The notes under the pieces: model-generated | What the model saw: only the letters and a program-made list of their open reading frames with translations | The model's database searches: none | Told to the model about the DNA's origin: nothing | Shown: positions 53,960-62,082 of the stretch, in pieces | How positions within the stretch are numbered: position 1 is the stretch's first letter | How the letters are laid out: each line of letters opens with the position of its first letter | Translations under genes and position numbers: made by a program | DNA from: Cellulosimicrobium cellulans | GTDB taxonomy: Bacteria; Actinomycetota; Actinomycetes; Actinomycetales; Cellulomonadaceae | Assembly: GCF_024124905.1 (NCBI RefSeq) | Contig: NZ_JAMXST010000003.1 | Location: forward strand, 124,001 to 188,000 | Length of the DNA: 64,000 nt | Direction of reading: 5' to 3'

Positions 53960-55422
53960 CCGTTCAACACCGCCTCCATGACGGCGCGCGCGATCGGCGC
54001 GGCGATCGCGCCGCCCGTCGCCTCGTTGCCGAGCGAGCCGCCGTTCTCGACGATGACCGCGACGGCGACCTGCGGGTCGTCGGCGGGCGCGAAGCTCGTG
54101 AACCACGCGTGCGGGGCGGCCTCGCCGCCCGTCTCGGCGGTGCCCGTCTTGCCCGCGACCTGCACGCCCGGGATCTGCGCCGCCTTCCCGGAGCCGTTCT
54201 GCACGACGCCGAGCATCATCTGCGTGAGCTGCTCGGCGGTCGACGGCGACACCGAGGTGCGCAGGCGGCGCGGCTCGGACTGGCGGACGACGTCGAGGTC
54301 GGGGTTGCGGATCGTCTCCACCGTGTACGGCGCCATCTGCACGCCGTCGTTCGCGATCGCGGCGGCGACCATCGCCATCTGGAGCGGGGTGACCTTGACC
54401 TCGCCCTGCCCGATGCCCGCGCGCGCGATGCCCGCCGGGTCGGCGCCCGGGGTGCCCTCGGCGGGGAACTGGCTCGGCGTGACGTCCATCGGGATCTCGA
54501 GCGGGGCGTCGAAGCCGAAGTCCTCGGCCTGGTCCCGCATCGCGTCCTCGCCGAGCGTCATGGCCAGGTCGCCGAAGGCGGTGTTGCAGGAGATGCGGAG
54601 GGCGTCGGCGAGCGTCATCTCGCCCGTCGGCGAGCAGCGGGTGCCGCCGAAGTTCTTCATCGTCTGCGTCGACTGCGGGTACGGGAGCTCGTCCGGGGCC
54701 GGGATCACGGTCTCGGCCGTGTACTGCCCGCTCTCGAGCGCCGCGGCCGAGGTGACGATCTTGAACGTCGAGCCCGGCGGGTACGTGTTGCCCCGGATGG
54801 CCCGGTTCGACATCGGGTTGCCGTCGGCGTTGAGCAGCTCCTGGTAGCGCTCGCGCGCGAGGGCGGTGTCGTGCGTCGCGAGCTCGTTGGGGTCGTAGCT
54901 CGGCTTGGACACGAGCGCGAGGACGCGGCCGGTCTTCGGCTCGATCGCCACGACGGCGCCGCGCTGGTCTCCCAGGGCGTCCCAGGCGGCCTGCTGCGCT
55001 GCGGGGTCGATCGTCAGCTCGACGGACGCGCCCTGGGGCTGCTTGCCGGTGAACAGCGCGCTGAGGCGGTCGAGCCACAGCGAGCTCGCCTCGCCGTTGA
55101 GGTAGTCGTTCTCCTTGTCCTCGATCTCCGTGCGCCCGTTGGTGAGCGAGAGGAACCCCGAGACCGGCGCGTACAGCGGGCCGTTCGCGTACTGGCGCTG
55201 GAAGCCGAACGCGTCGTCCACCGGGGTCGAGGAGGCGATCGCGTCGCCCGCGACGACGATCGGGCCGCGGAACTTGTTGTACTCGCGGTAGATCGTGCGG
55301 GCGTTGCGCGAATCGTTGTTGAGCGAGTCCGCCTGGACGAACTGGATGTACGTCGTCGACACCATGAGCGCGAGGAACATGACGAGGACGACCGTCGCGA
55401 CGCGACGCAGGGGGACGTTCAC
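53956..55422 (-). CDS. pbpA: Class B penicillin-binding protein (PbpA)
   Basis: The product is 488 residues with one N-terminal anchor (about 8-29). The transpeptidase domain has STFK (218-221, catalytic Ser218), SCN (278-280) and KTGTAE. No PASTA domain. It crosslinks peptidoglycan and should work with the RodA-type polymerase encoded just upstream. The start is GTG 55422, with GGGGAGGAG before it; it overlaps rodA by four bases and pknA by four. Confidence 0.93.
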   Translation of the reverse strand: MNVPLRRVATVVLVMFLALMVSTTYIQFVQADSLNNDSRNARTIYREYNKFRGPIVVAGDAIASSTPVDDAFGFQRQYANGPLYAPVSGFLSLTNGRTEIEDKENDYLNGEASSLWLDRLSALFTGKQPQGASVELTIDPAAQQAAWDALGDQRGAVVAIEPKTGRVLALVSKPSYDPNELATHDTALARERYQELLNADGNPMSNRAIRGNTYPPGSTFKIVTSAAALESGQYTAETVIPAPDELPYPQSTQTMKNFGGTRCSPTGEMTLADALRISCNTAFGDLAMTLGEDAMRDQAEDFGFDAPLEIPMDVTPSQFPAEGTPGADPAGIARAGIGQGEVKVTPLQMAMVAAAIANDGVQMAPYTVETIRNPDLDVVRQSEPRRLRTSVSPSTAEQLTQMMLGVVQNGSGKAAQIPGVQVAGKTGTAETGGEAAPHAWFTSFAPADDPQVAVAVIVENGGSLGNEATGGAIAAPIARAVMEAVLNG

Positions 55423-57074
55423 CGGGCTCCTCCCCAGGGGTCGGTCTCGGGGTGGGTGCCGTCGGGACCGGGGCGCCGCACGACCTCGGTGCGCAGCTCG
55501 TCGGGGTGGGCCGAGACGTCGCCGGCCTGTCCGACGGCGGGCTGCACGCCCGTCGTCGCGCGCGTCGGACCTGTGACGGGTCCCGCCGAGGCGCCCGCGG
55601 CGGGCGCCCCGACCGTGGTGGGCGCGTCGTCGGGCCGGGCACCGACGGCGGGAGCCCCGCCGCCCACGACCTCGACCGGCTCCGAGTCGGGGCGCGTGCG
55701 CGCCCCGCCGGGGGCCACCTGCCCGCGCACGGGCAGGGACGACGGCCGCCGCGCGTCGTCGGAGATGCGCAGCAGCAAGCCCACGACCAGCCAGTTCGCG
55801 AGGAGCGACGACCCGCCCTGGGCGACGAACGGCATGGTGAGGCCCGTCAGCGGGATGATGCGCGTGATCCCGCCGACGACGACGAAGAGCTGCCACGCCA
55901 TGACGAACGCGAGGCCGCCCGCGAGGAGCTTGCCGAACCCGTCGCGCACGCCGATCGCGGTGCGCAGGCCGCGCTCCACGAGGATGAGGTAGGCGAGCAG
56001 GATGCCGATGAGGCCCGTGAGCCCGAGCTCCTCGCCGAGCGAGGCGTAGATGAAGTCGGAGAACGCGTACGGGACCGTCCGCGGGTAGCCCGCGCCCCAG
56101 CCGGTGCCGAACAGCCCGCCGTTGCCGAGCGAGAACAGGCCGCCCACGAGCTGGCCCGAGCCGCCGGGGCTGCGGCCGAAGATCTCCGGGTCGAACGGAT
56201 GGAGCCACACGTCGACGCGCGCCTGGACGTGGCCGAACGTCGACGCCGCGAGCACCGCGCCGACCGCGATGAGCAGGAGGCCGATGACGACCCAGCTCAC
56301 GCGCTCGGTCGCGATGTAGAGCATCGCGACGAAGAGCCCGAAGAAGAGGAGCGACGTGCCGAGGTCGCGCTCGAACACGAGGATCGCGAGCGAGACGAGC
56401 CAGACGATGATGATCGGCCCGAGGTCGCGCAGGCGCGGGAGCTGGAGCCCGAGCACCTTGGGCCCGGCGAGCGCGAGCGTGTCCCGGTTCGTCACGAGGT
56501 AGCCGGCGAAGAAGATCGCGAACGCGATCTTCGCGAACTCCGCGGGCTGGAGCGAGAAGCCGAAGACGTTGATCCAGATCTGCGCGCCGTTGATGCGCGT
56601 CCCCAGGCCCGGGACGAGCGGCAGCGCGACGAGCACGATGCCCGCGATCATCGCGGTGTATGTGTAGCGCCGCAGGGTCCGGTGGTCGCGCAGGAACCAG
56701 ATCACGGCGAACGCGCAGAGGATGCCCAGCGCGGTCCACTGGAGCTGGCGCGGCGCGAGGTCCTGGGTCCCGCCCGTGACCTGCGAGCCGAGGTCGAGGC
56801 GGAAGATCATCGCGAGGCCGATGCCGTTGAGCGCGACGGCGATCGGCAGGATCACCGGGTCCGCGTACGGCGCCTTGAAGCGCAGCAGCAGGTGCGCGGC
56901 GCCCGCGAGCACCACGGTGCCGATGCTGTACACGTAGAAGCGGCCCGGGAGCTCGCCCGTGAGCTGGAGGCCCACGAGCGCGTACGCCCCGATGCCCAGC
57001 GCGAGCGCGAGGACGAGCAGACCGAGCTCCGCGCCCCGGCCGGGGCGCACCTCGGTGGTCTCCACCGTGGCCAT
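55419..57074 (-). CDS. rodA: SEDS peptidoglycan polymerase (RodA/FtsW family)
   Basis: The product is 551 residues with about 12 helices. QPAEFAKIAFAIFFAGYL, LVFERDLGTSLLFFGLF, the GSGQLVGGLFSLGNGGLFGTGWG loop and the essential QGGSSLLANW block identify the SEDS glycosyltransferases that polymerise lipid II. The C-terminal ~110 residues are a disordered Pro/Gly/Thr tail, a likely kinase substrate. It pairs with pbpA downstream and overlaps pstP by one base. FtsW proper is usually in the dcw cluster, so RodA is favoured. Confidence 0.92.
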   Translation of the reverse strand: MATVETTEVRPGRGAELGLLVLALALGIGAYALVGLQLTGELPGRFYVYSIGTVVLAGAAHLLLRFKAPYADPVILPIAVALNGIGLAMIFRLDLGSQVTGGTQDLAPRQLQWTALGILCAFAVIWFLRDHRTLRRYTYTAMIAGIVLVALPLVPGLGTRINGAQIWINVFGFSLQPAEFAKIAFAIFFAGYLVTNRDTLALAGPKVLGLQLPRLRDLGPIIIVWLVSLAILVFERDLGTSLLFFGLFVAMLYIATERVSWVVIGLLLIAVGAVLAASTFGHVQARVDVWLHPFDPEIFGRSPGGSGQLVGGLFSLGNGGLFGTGWGAGYPRTVPYAFSDFIYASLGEELGLTGLIGILLAYLILVERGLRTAIGVRDGFGKLLAGGLAFVMAWQLFVVVGGITRIIPLTGLTMPFVAQGGSSLLANWLVVGLLLRISDDARRPSSLPVRGQVAPGGARTRPDSEPVEVVGGGAPAVGARPDDAPTTVGAPAAGASAGPVTGPTRATTGVQPAVGQAGDVSAHPDELRTEVVRRPGPDGTHPETDPWGGAR

Positions 57075-58489
57075 CAGGCCCCCGAGCCGGCGCCGTCGGT
57101 GGGTGCCGGGGTCACGTCGGGCGCCCCGGCCTCCGGGGTCTCGGTGGCGCCCTCGGTGGGAGCCTCCGTGGTGTCGTCGGTCGCGGGCGCGTCGGTGGAC
57201 TCCTCCGCGGCCTCGGCGACGAGGCGCTCCGCCCGCGCGCGGGCGTCCTCGAGCGACTCCGCGGGGATCGTGGTCTCCAGGCGGTCGACGACGTAGCCCG
57301 GCAGGTCCGTGACGCGCGTCCCCGTGAGCTCGATCGGCGTCGACAGCGTCACCGGGCCCGCGTTCTCCGGGATGCCGCGGAACACGGCGACCTGGCCGTC
57401 GGCGACGCCGACGTAGTACTGCGTCTGCGTCCAGCGGTAGCCCGCCCAGCCGGCCACGCCCAGGCCCGCGACGACGAGGAGGATCGCGACGACCGTGATC
57501 CAGCGGCGGGGCGCGCGGCCGGGCCGCACGTCGTCGTCGCCGTCCCCCGGGGTCTCGGCCGGGCCTTCGGCCCCCTGCGCGGGATCCGCCGCGCCGTCCG
57601 CCGCGGGCTCCTCGGCCGCGGCGGGTGCGTTCGCGCTCGCCATGAGGGCCGCCGCCCGGGCGGCGGGGCCGTCCGCGGCCGACGTCGGGGCGTCGCGGTC
57701 GATCGCGGCCGACCCGACGACCTGGGCCCCGGTGCCGGGCGCCGTGCCGTCGGGCAGCGTGTCGAGGTCCACGATGTCGGCCACCACGACCGTCACGTTG
57801 TCCGTGCTACCGGCGCGCAGCGCGAGCTGCAGCAGGTGGTCGGCGCACTCGTCGACGTCGGGGGTGTCCGAGAGCGACTGGGCGATCGTCTCGGGGCTGA
57901 CGAAGCCCGAGAGCCCGTCGGAGCACAGGAGCCAGCGGTCGCCCGGCTTCGCCTCGCGCACCGACATGTCGGGCGTGAGGTCGATGTCGAAGTCGCCGAG
58001 CACGCGCATGACGACGTTGCGCTGCGGGTGGGTCTCCGCCTCGTCGGGCGAGATCCGGCCCGTGTCCACGAGGTGCTGCACGAACGTGTGGTCGGTCGTG
58101 ACCTGGGTGAGCTCGCCGTCGCGCAGCAGGTACGCGCGCGAGTCGCCGAGGTGCGCCATCGCGAGCTTGTTGCCCGCGCGCAGGATCGCGGTGACGGTCG
58201 TGCCCATGCCGACCAGCTCGGGGTCGGTCACGCTGCGGTCCACGAGGTCCTGGCGCGCGTGGTCGATCGAGCGCTCGAGCTCGGCGAGCGCGTCGTCCGG
58301 GCCGTGCGACTCGCCGTCGAGCGGTGCGAGCGCCGCGATGGCGATCGACGAGGCGACGTCTCCCCCGGCGTGGCCGCCCATGCCGTCGGCGACGACGAGC
58401 AGGTGCGGGCCGGCGTAGCCGGAGTCCTGGTTGTTGGAGCGCACGAGCCCGACGTCGGAGCGCGCGGCGTAGCGCAGGGCGATGTTCAC
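57074..58489 (-). CDS. pstP: PP2C-family Ser/Thr protein phosphatase PstP
   Basis: The product is 471 residues. The metal-dependent phosphatase domain has SDVGLVRSNNQDSG (Asp22), VVADGMGGHAGGD (33-44), GDSRAYL and GSTDNVTVVV. A linker, one membrane helix (about 333-355) and an extracytoplasmic tail rich in Thr/Glu/Ala follow. It reverses PknA/PknB phosphorylation. The start GTG 58489 lies seven bases from the fhaB stop, so the operon is tightly packed. Confidence 0.95.
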   Translation of the reverse strand: MNIALRYAARSDVGLVRSNNQDSGYAGPHLLVVADGMGGHAGGDVASSIAIAALAPLDGESHGPDDALAELERSIDHARQDLVDRSVTDPELVGMGTTVTAILRAGNKLAMAHLGDSRAYLLRDGELTQVTTDHTFVQHLVDTGRISPDEAETHPQRNVVMRVLGDFDIDLTPDMSVREAKPGDRWLLCSDGLSGFVSPETIAQSLSDTPDVDECADHLLQLALRAGSTDNVTVVVADIVDLDTLPDGTAPGTGAQVVGSAAIDRDAPTSAADGPAARAAALMASANAPAAAEEPAADGAADPAQGAEGPAETPGDGDDDVRPGRAPRRWITVVAILLVVAGLGVAGWAGYRWTQTQYYVGVADGQVAVFRGIPENAGPVTLSTPIELTGTRVTDLPGYVVDRLETTIPAESLEDARARAERLVAEAAEESTDAPATDDTTEAPTEGATETPEAGAPDVTPAPTDGAGSGA

Positions 58490-58495
58490 TGCGGG

Positions 58496-58999
58496 CTACC
58501 TCTGCAGCTCGACGACGGACTGACCGATCCGCACCCGCGTGCCCGGACCCAGCGGCGTCACCTGGCCGATGCGCTGGTCCTCGACGTAGGTGCCGTTGGT
58601 GGAGCCGAGGTCCTCGACGAACCAGGACCCGTGCTGCGGGAAGATGCGCGCGTGGCGCGACGAGGAGTAGTCGTCGTCGAGCACGAGCGTGCAGCTCGGT
58701 GCCCGCCCGATGAGGATCGACGACGTCGTGAGGGGGATCGTCGTGCCCGTCAGCGGGCCGGCGGTGACGACGAGCCGCGACGGCCCGGCCGGTGCGGCAG
58801 GACGCGCGGGCTCGGGCGCCGCGGCGGGGGTGGGGCCCGACGTCGGGCGCGCGGCCTGCGCGGTGCCCTTGCGGCCCCGGCGCGGCGTGATCCTGGTGCC
58901 GTACAGGTCCCGACGCAGCACCCCGATCGCGGAGAGCACGAACACCCAGAGCAGCACCAGGTAGCCCAGCCGCAGCAGGGTGAACGTGAGGTCGGTCAT
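58496..58999 (-). CDS. fhaB: FHA-domain protein FhaB (FipA-like)
   Basis: The product is 167 residues. An N-terminal membrane segment (LLRLGYLVLLWVFVLSAIGVL, 9-29) is followed by a Pro/Ala linker and a C-terminal forkhead-associated domain with IGRAPSCTLVL, SSRHARIF and LGSTNGTYV. FHA domains bind phospho-threonine, here presumably on kinase or SEDS/PBP partners. Second gene of the fhaA-fhaB-pstP-rodA-pbpA-pknA-pknB operon. Confidence 0.93.
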   Translation of the reverse strand: MTDLTFTLLRLGYLVLLWVFVLSAIGVLRRDLYGTRITPRRGRKGTAQAARPTSGPTPAAAPEPARPAAPAGPSRLVVTAGPLTGTTIPLTTSSILIGRAPSCTLVLDDDYSSSRHARIFPQHGSWFVEDLGSTNGTYVEDQRIGQVTPLGPGTRVRIGQSVVELQR

Positions 59000-59009
59000 G
59001 CGGGCCGGA

Positions 59010-59717
59010 TCACCACTCCTCGTTGTCGGACGCGCCGGTCCAGAACATGATGCGGGTACGGCCGATCGTCAGGGAGTTGCCGTCCAGCAGCGTCGCGGCC
59101 GGCACCTGGTGACCCTCGACGAACAGGCCGTTGGTCGAGCCGAGGTCCGTCGCGATGACCCCCTCCGGCGTCACGCGGATCTCCAGGTGGCGGCGCGAGA
59201 CCCCCGGGTCGTCGACGACGATGTCGGCCTCCGAGCCGCGGCCGATGACCGTGACCGGGCCCGTGAGCAGGTAGCGCTGCCCGTCGATGTCGACGAGCGG
59301 GTGCCGCGTGCTCGGGGACGCGGACGTCGCGGGCGCCACGTTGCCCCGCACGCTCGCCGAGCGGAGCTGGAAGCGGCCGACGTCGAGCGCGTCGTTCTGC
59401 TCGAAGCTCACGCTCACCGGGCCGACGAACGCGTAGTGCTGCGACGCCGCGTACTGCGTGACGTTCGACGCCAGCTCGTCGGCGAGCGTCTCCGCGCCCC
59501 ACCCCTCGACCTGGCCGAAGTCGTCCACCGACAGCTCGATGGTGAACTCGTTGGGCACGACCGTGCGCTCGCGGTCCACGACGGCGGCGCGGTCGTCGAC
59601 CTCGCGCCGCAGCGCGCTCGCGAGCTCGACGGGCTTGACCTCGCTGCGCCCGACCTTGGCGAACGCGTTGTTCACCACGCGCTCCACGCCCTTCTCGAAG
59701 CGGTCCAGGACTCCCAT
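59010..59717 (-). CDS. fhaA: FHA-domain protein FhaA with DUF3662
   Basis: The product is 235 residues. MGVLDRFEKGVERVVNNAFAK starts the DUF3662 domain; the C-terminal FHA domain has IGRGSEADIVV, SRRHLEI and LGSTNGLFV. The linker is short compared with mycobacterial FhaA (~500 residues). In mycobacteria FhaA binds the phosphorylated MviN pseudokinase and restrains peptidoglycan synthesis; the partner here would be the product of 12231-14099. First gene of the operon. Confidence 0.93.
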   Translation of the reverse strand: MGVLDRFEKGVERVVNNAFAKVGRSEVKPVELASALRREVDDRAAVVDRERTVVPNEFTIELSVDDFGQVEGWGAETLADELASNVTQYAASQHYAFVGPVSVSFEQNDALDVGRFQLRSASVRGNVAPATSASPSTRHPLVDIDGQRYLLTGPVTVIGRGSEADIVVDDPGVSRRHLEIRVTPEGVIATDLGSTNGLFVEGHQVPAATLLDGNSLTIGRTRIMFWTGASDNEEW

Positions 59718-60043
59718 GCCACCTCCTCCCTCGTGCTCGCTCGTGCCGCGGCTCGCGCCGCGCGGTCGTCGTCTGCTCCTCCGGACGTGCTCCTGGTGGC
59801 CCCCTCGTGCATACCCGCGTCCCGGGCAGACTACCTAGATCGTATCGATCACGTCTGCGCCGGAGGCCCGATTCGTCGCACGATCTCCGGACGGATGTGG
59901 CGCGTTCGGGGCGGAGCGTGTGAACGTCGGGCGCCCGGCCGTCGGGGCTCCTCGTCGTCCGTGACGACCGGCACGTGGCGGCCGTCACGTCGGGCCGAGC
60001 GGTTCCAGGCGCCGTCGTGCGTCGTGCTAGTCTTCTGCGGCAC
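59718..60043. other. Promoter region of the fhaA operon and tRNA-Leu
   Basis: 326 bp with no gene. CTAGATCGTATCGATC (59835-59850) is the least GC-rich part; on the minus strand TAGTCT (59829-59834) could be a -10 for fhaA, but no -35 is clear. CTAGTCT at 60028-60034 may be the -10 of the tRNA-Leu promoter. Confidence 0.3.
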
Positions 60044-60126
60044 GCGCGAGTGGCGGAATGGCAGACGCGCTGGCTTCAGGTGCCAGTGTCCGAAAGGGCG
60101 TGGGGGTTCAAGTCCCCCCTCGCGCA
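60044..60126 (+). tRNA. trnL: tRNA-Leu (anticodon CAG)
   Basis: 83 nt with a long variable arm. Acceptor GCGCGAG pairs with CTCGCGC (60119-60125). Anticodon stem CTGGC/GCCAG encloses TTCAGGT with anticodon CAG. T-loop TTCAAGT is present. CCA is not encoded. Confidence 0.97.
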
Positions 60127-60166
60127 CGTGACGAGGTTCCGACTGGTGCAGTCGGAAGACCCTCGA

Positions 60167-60200
60167 GAAGTCCCGGTCAGGTTCTCCTGGCCGGGACTTC
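60167..60200. terminator. Terminator after tRNA-Leu
   Basis: A 15-base arm (60167-60181) pairs with 60186-60200, one G-T mismatch, over a TTCT loop. It follows a smaller hairpin at 60139-60155. It can serve both the tRNA and the convergent glycosyltransferase gene. Confidence 0.75.
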
Positions 60201-60275
60201 GTGCATCCCCGGGACGGTGCGGTCCGGCCATGGCCGGGGACGGGGTCGCGCCCTCGCGTCGCGGCGTCCGTCGGG

Positions 60276-61559
60276 TCAGCGTGACGGTCGTGGGTCGCCC
60301 TCGGGCCCGAGGTCCTCGAGCTCGGCGACGAGCGTGCTGTGCTGGGCGTCACGCCGGACGGCGGCGCCGAGCGCGGCGGCCCGGCGCCGGTACGCGGGGT
60401 CGCCGAGGACCTGCCCGACGGCCCGCGCGACCCGTTCTGCTGAGGCCTTCCGCGACAGCGTGACGCCCGCACCCCGCAGCGTGACGCGCACCGCGTTGTC
60501 GCCCTGGTCGCGCCCGTGCGGCAGGACGACGACGGGGCAGCCCGCCGCGAACGCCTTGAGGAGCGTGCCGTGCCCGCCGTGCGTGACGACGAGCGCGGCG
60601 TCGCGCAGCACCTCGTGGTGGGGAGCGGCGGAGACCACGGAGACGTTCGCCGCGCCCGGCACCGCGTCGGGCGCGAGCCCCTGCCCGGTCGTGACGACGC
60701 CGCGCACGGGCAGCGTCGCGAGCGCGGCGACGATGCGCCGCAGGAGCGCGGCCTGGTCCTGGAACGTCGACGACAGCGCGACGAGGACGAGCGGGGCGTC
60801 GCCCGGCGGCGCGGCCCACGGGACGTCGTCGGCCCACGCCGGGTCGTCGAGCACGGGCCCCACGTACCGGGCGTTCGCCGGGAGCGGGCCGGGGAGGTCG
60901 AACGCCGGGCTCGTCATGACGAGCTGGCGGCGCGCGGCGCTCATCTGCTCCCACGAGCGCCCGAGCGGGTCGAGGCCCAGGTCGGCGCGCAGGGCGTTGA
61001 GCCGGTCGCGCGTGTACCGGTCGAACACGCGCGTCGAGAGACCGGTGATCGCGCGGTCGCGCAGCCGGCCGAGCGGCCCGCGCGCGGGCGTGAGCCCCGC
61101 ACCGAACGGCGTGCGGCCGGGCGTGGGCAGGGCGTAGACGTTGGGGATCAGGACGTCGAACGGGATCCCGCGCGACTGCGCCGCGATCATCGCGCCGAAC
61201 GCGAAGACGGACGTCACGACGAGGTCGGGACGCTCGTCGTCGACGGCCGCGAGCACGTCGCGCGCGTAGTCCGGCGCGGGCCCCGCGATGAGGTGGTCGC
61301 CCATGTCGCGCGCCTGCGCGAGCAGGCTGGGCGCCGCCCAGTCCTGGAGAGGGTCGTGCGCCGGGTCGCGGTCGGGGCGGTTCGGCGCGGTGCGCCACGG
61401 GACGAGCGTCGCACCCGTCGCGCGGACCTCGGGAGCCATCGAGTCCTCGGCGAGCACGCGCACGCGGTGCCCGCGCTCCACGAGCCGCCGCACGGCCCCC
61501 ACCTCCGGCGGGACCGTCCCGCCGCCGTCGGTCAGGGCGAAGAGGTACGTGCGAGGCAT
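60276..61559 (-). CDS. UGT/MGT-type glycosyltransferase
   Basis: The product is 427 residues from ATG 61559. The two-domain GT-B fold is clear: an N-terminal acceptor domain (YLFALTDGGGTVPPEVGAVRRL) and a C-terminal donor domain with VLVALSSTFQ and the HGGHGTLLKAFAAGCPVVVLP block of the UDP-glycosyltransferase family that modifies macrolides and other natural products. No signal peptide. It could inactivate an antibiotic or decorate a glycolipid; substrate unknown. Longer frames exist upstream but run through the promoter. It diverges from a PadR regulator whose operators lie between the two genes, so co-regulation is possible. Confidence 0.82.
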   Translation of the reverse strand: MPRTYLFALTDGGGTVPPEVGAVRRLVERGHRVRVLAEDSMAPEVRATGATLVPWRTAPNRPDRDPAHDPLQDWAAPSLLAQARDMGDHLIAGPAPDYARDVLAAVDDERPDLVVTSVFAFGAMIAAQSRGIPFDVLIPNVYALPTPGRTPFGAGLTPARGPLGRLRDRAITGLSTRVFDRYTRDRLNALRADLGLDPLGRSWEQMSAARRQLVMTSPAFDLPGPLPANARYVGPVLDDPAWADDVPWAAPPGDAPLVLVALSSTFQDQAALLRRIVAALATLPVRGVVTTGQGLAPDAVPGAANVSVVSAAPHHEVLRDAALVVTHGGHGTLLKAFAAGCPVVVLPHGRDQGDNAVRVTLRGAGVTLSRKASAERVARAVGQVLGDPAYRRRAAALGAAVRRDAQHSTLVAELEDLGPEGDPRPSR

Positions 61560-61655
61560 GGCCCACCCCCCGGTCGCGGCCGGCGAGGGGCGTCCCGCTC
61601 GCGACGTGACGACCGCGTCGCAGGACCACGCTAGCCCCCAGGGCCGCTCCGCCAA

Positions 61656-61695
61656 CCCTAGATCTGCTAGGGTCTGTATCCCTAGAAGAACTAGG
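61656..61695. promoter_or_regulatory. Two matching inverted repeats: likely PadR operators
   Basis: CCCTAG-N5-CTAGGG (61656-61672) and CCTAG-N5-CTAGG (61681-61695) share the same half-site, with centres 24 bases apart. They lie just upstream of the padR ATG (61708) and about 100 bases from the divergent glycosyltransferase start. A vegetative -10 may sit between them (TGTATC). Autorepression by the PadR protein is the simplest explanation. Confidence 0.65.
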
Positions 61696-61707
61696 CATAG
61701 GAGTGCC

Positions 61708-62082
61708 ATGCGTATCGACAAGGACCTCGTGGCCGCGTCGGCCACCCCGCTCGTCCTCGGGATCCTCGCGGACGGCGAGTCGTACGGGTACGCGATCCTC
61801 AAGCGCGTCGACGAGCTCTCGGGCGGCCGCATGCAGTGGACCGACGGCATGCTCTACCCGCTCCTGCACAGGCTGGAGCGGCTCGGTCTCGTCGAGGCGT
61901 CGTGGGGCACGTCCGACGTCGGGCGGCGCCGCAAGCACTACGCGATCACCGCCGCGGGGCGCGAGGCGCTCGTCGAGCGCCAGGCGCAGTGGGACGTCGT
62001 CGCGCACGCGCTCCACCAGGTCTGGCGCGCGGCGCAGGACGGGCTGCCGACCCCGCCGCGCGTCGCGGAGGGGTGGGCCTGA
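61708..62082 (+). CDS. PadR family transcriptional regulator
   Basis: The product is 124 residues. LVLGILADGESYGYAILKRVDELSGG and DGMLYPLLHRLERLGLVEASW followed by RRRKHYAITAAGREAL are the PadR winged-helix motifs. There is a short C-terminal dimer helix. The ATG follows AGGAG closely. Its stop overlaps the start of the membrane protein gene (TGATG), the common PadR / permease-prefix pair that controls its own transporter-like partner. Binding sites are the repeats at 61656-61695. Confidence 0.92.
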   Translation: MRIDKDLVAASATPLVLGILADGESYGYAILKRVDELSGGRMQWTDGMLYPLLHRLERLGLVEASWGTSDVGRRRKHYAITAAGREALVERQAQWDVVAHALHQVWRAAQDGLPTPPRVAEGWA

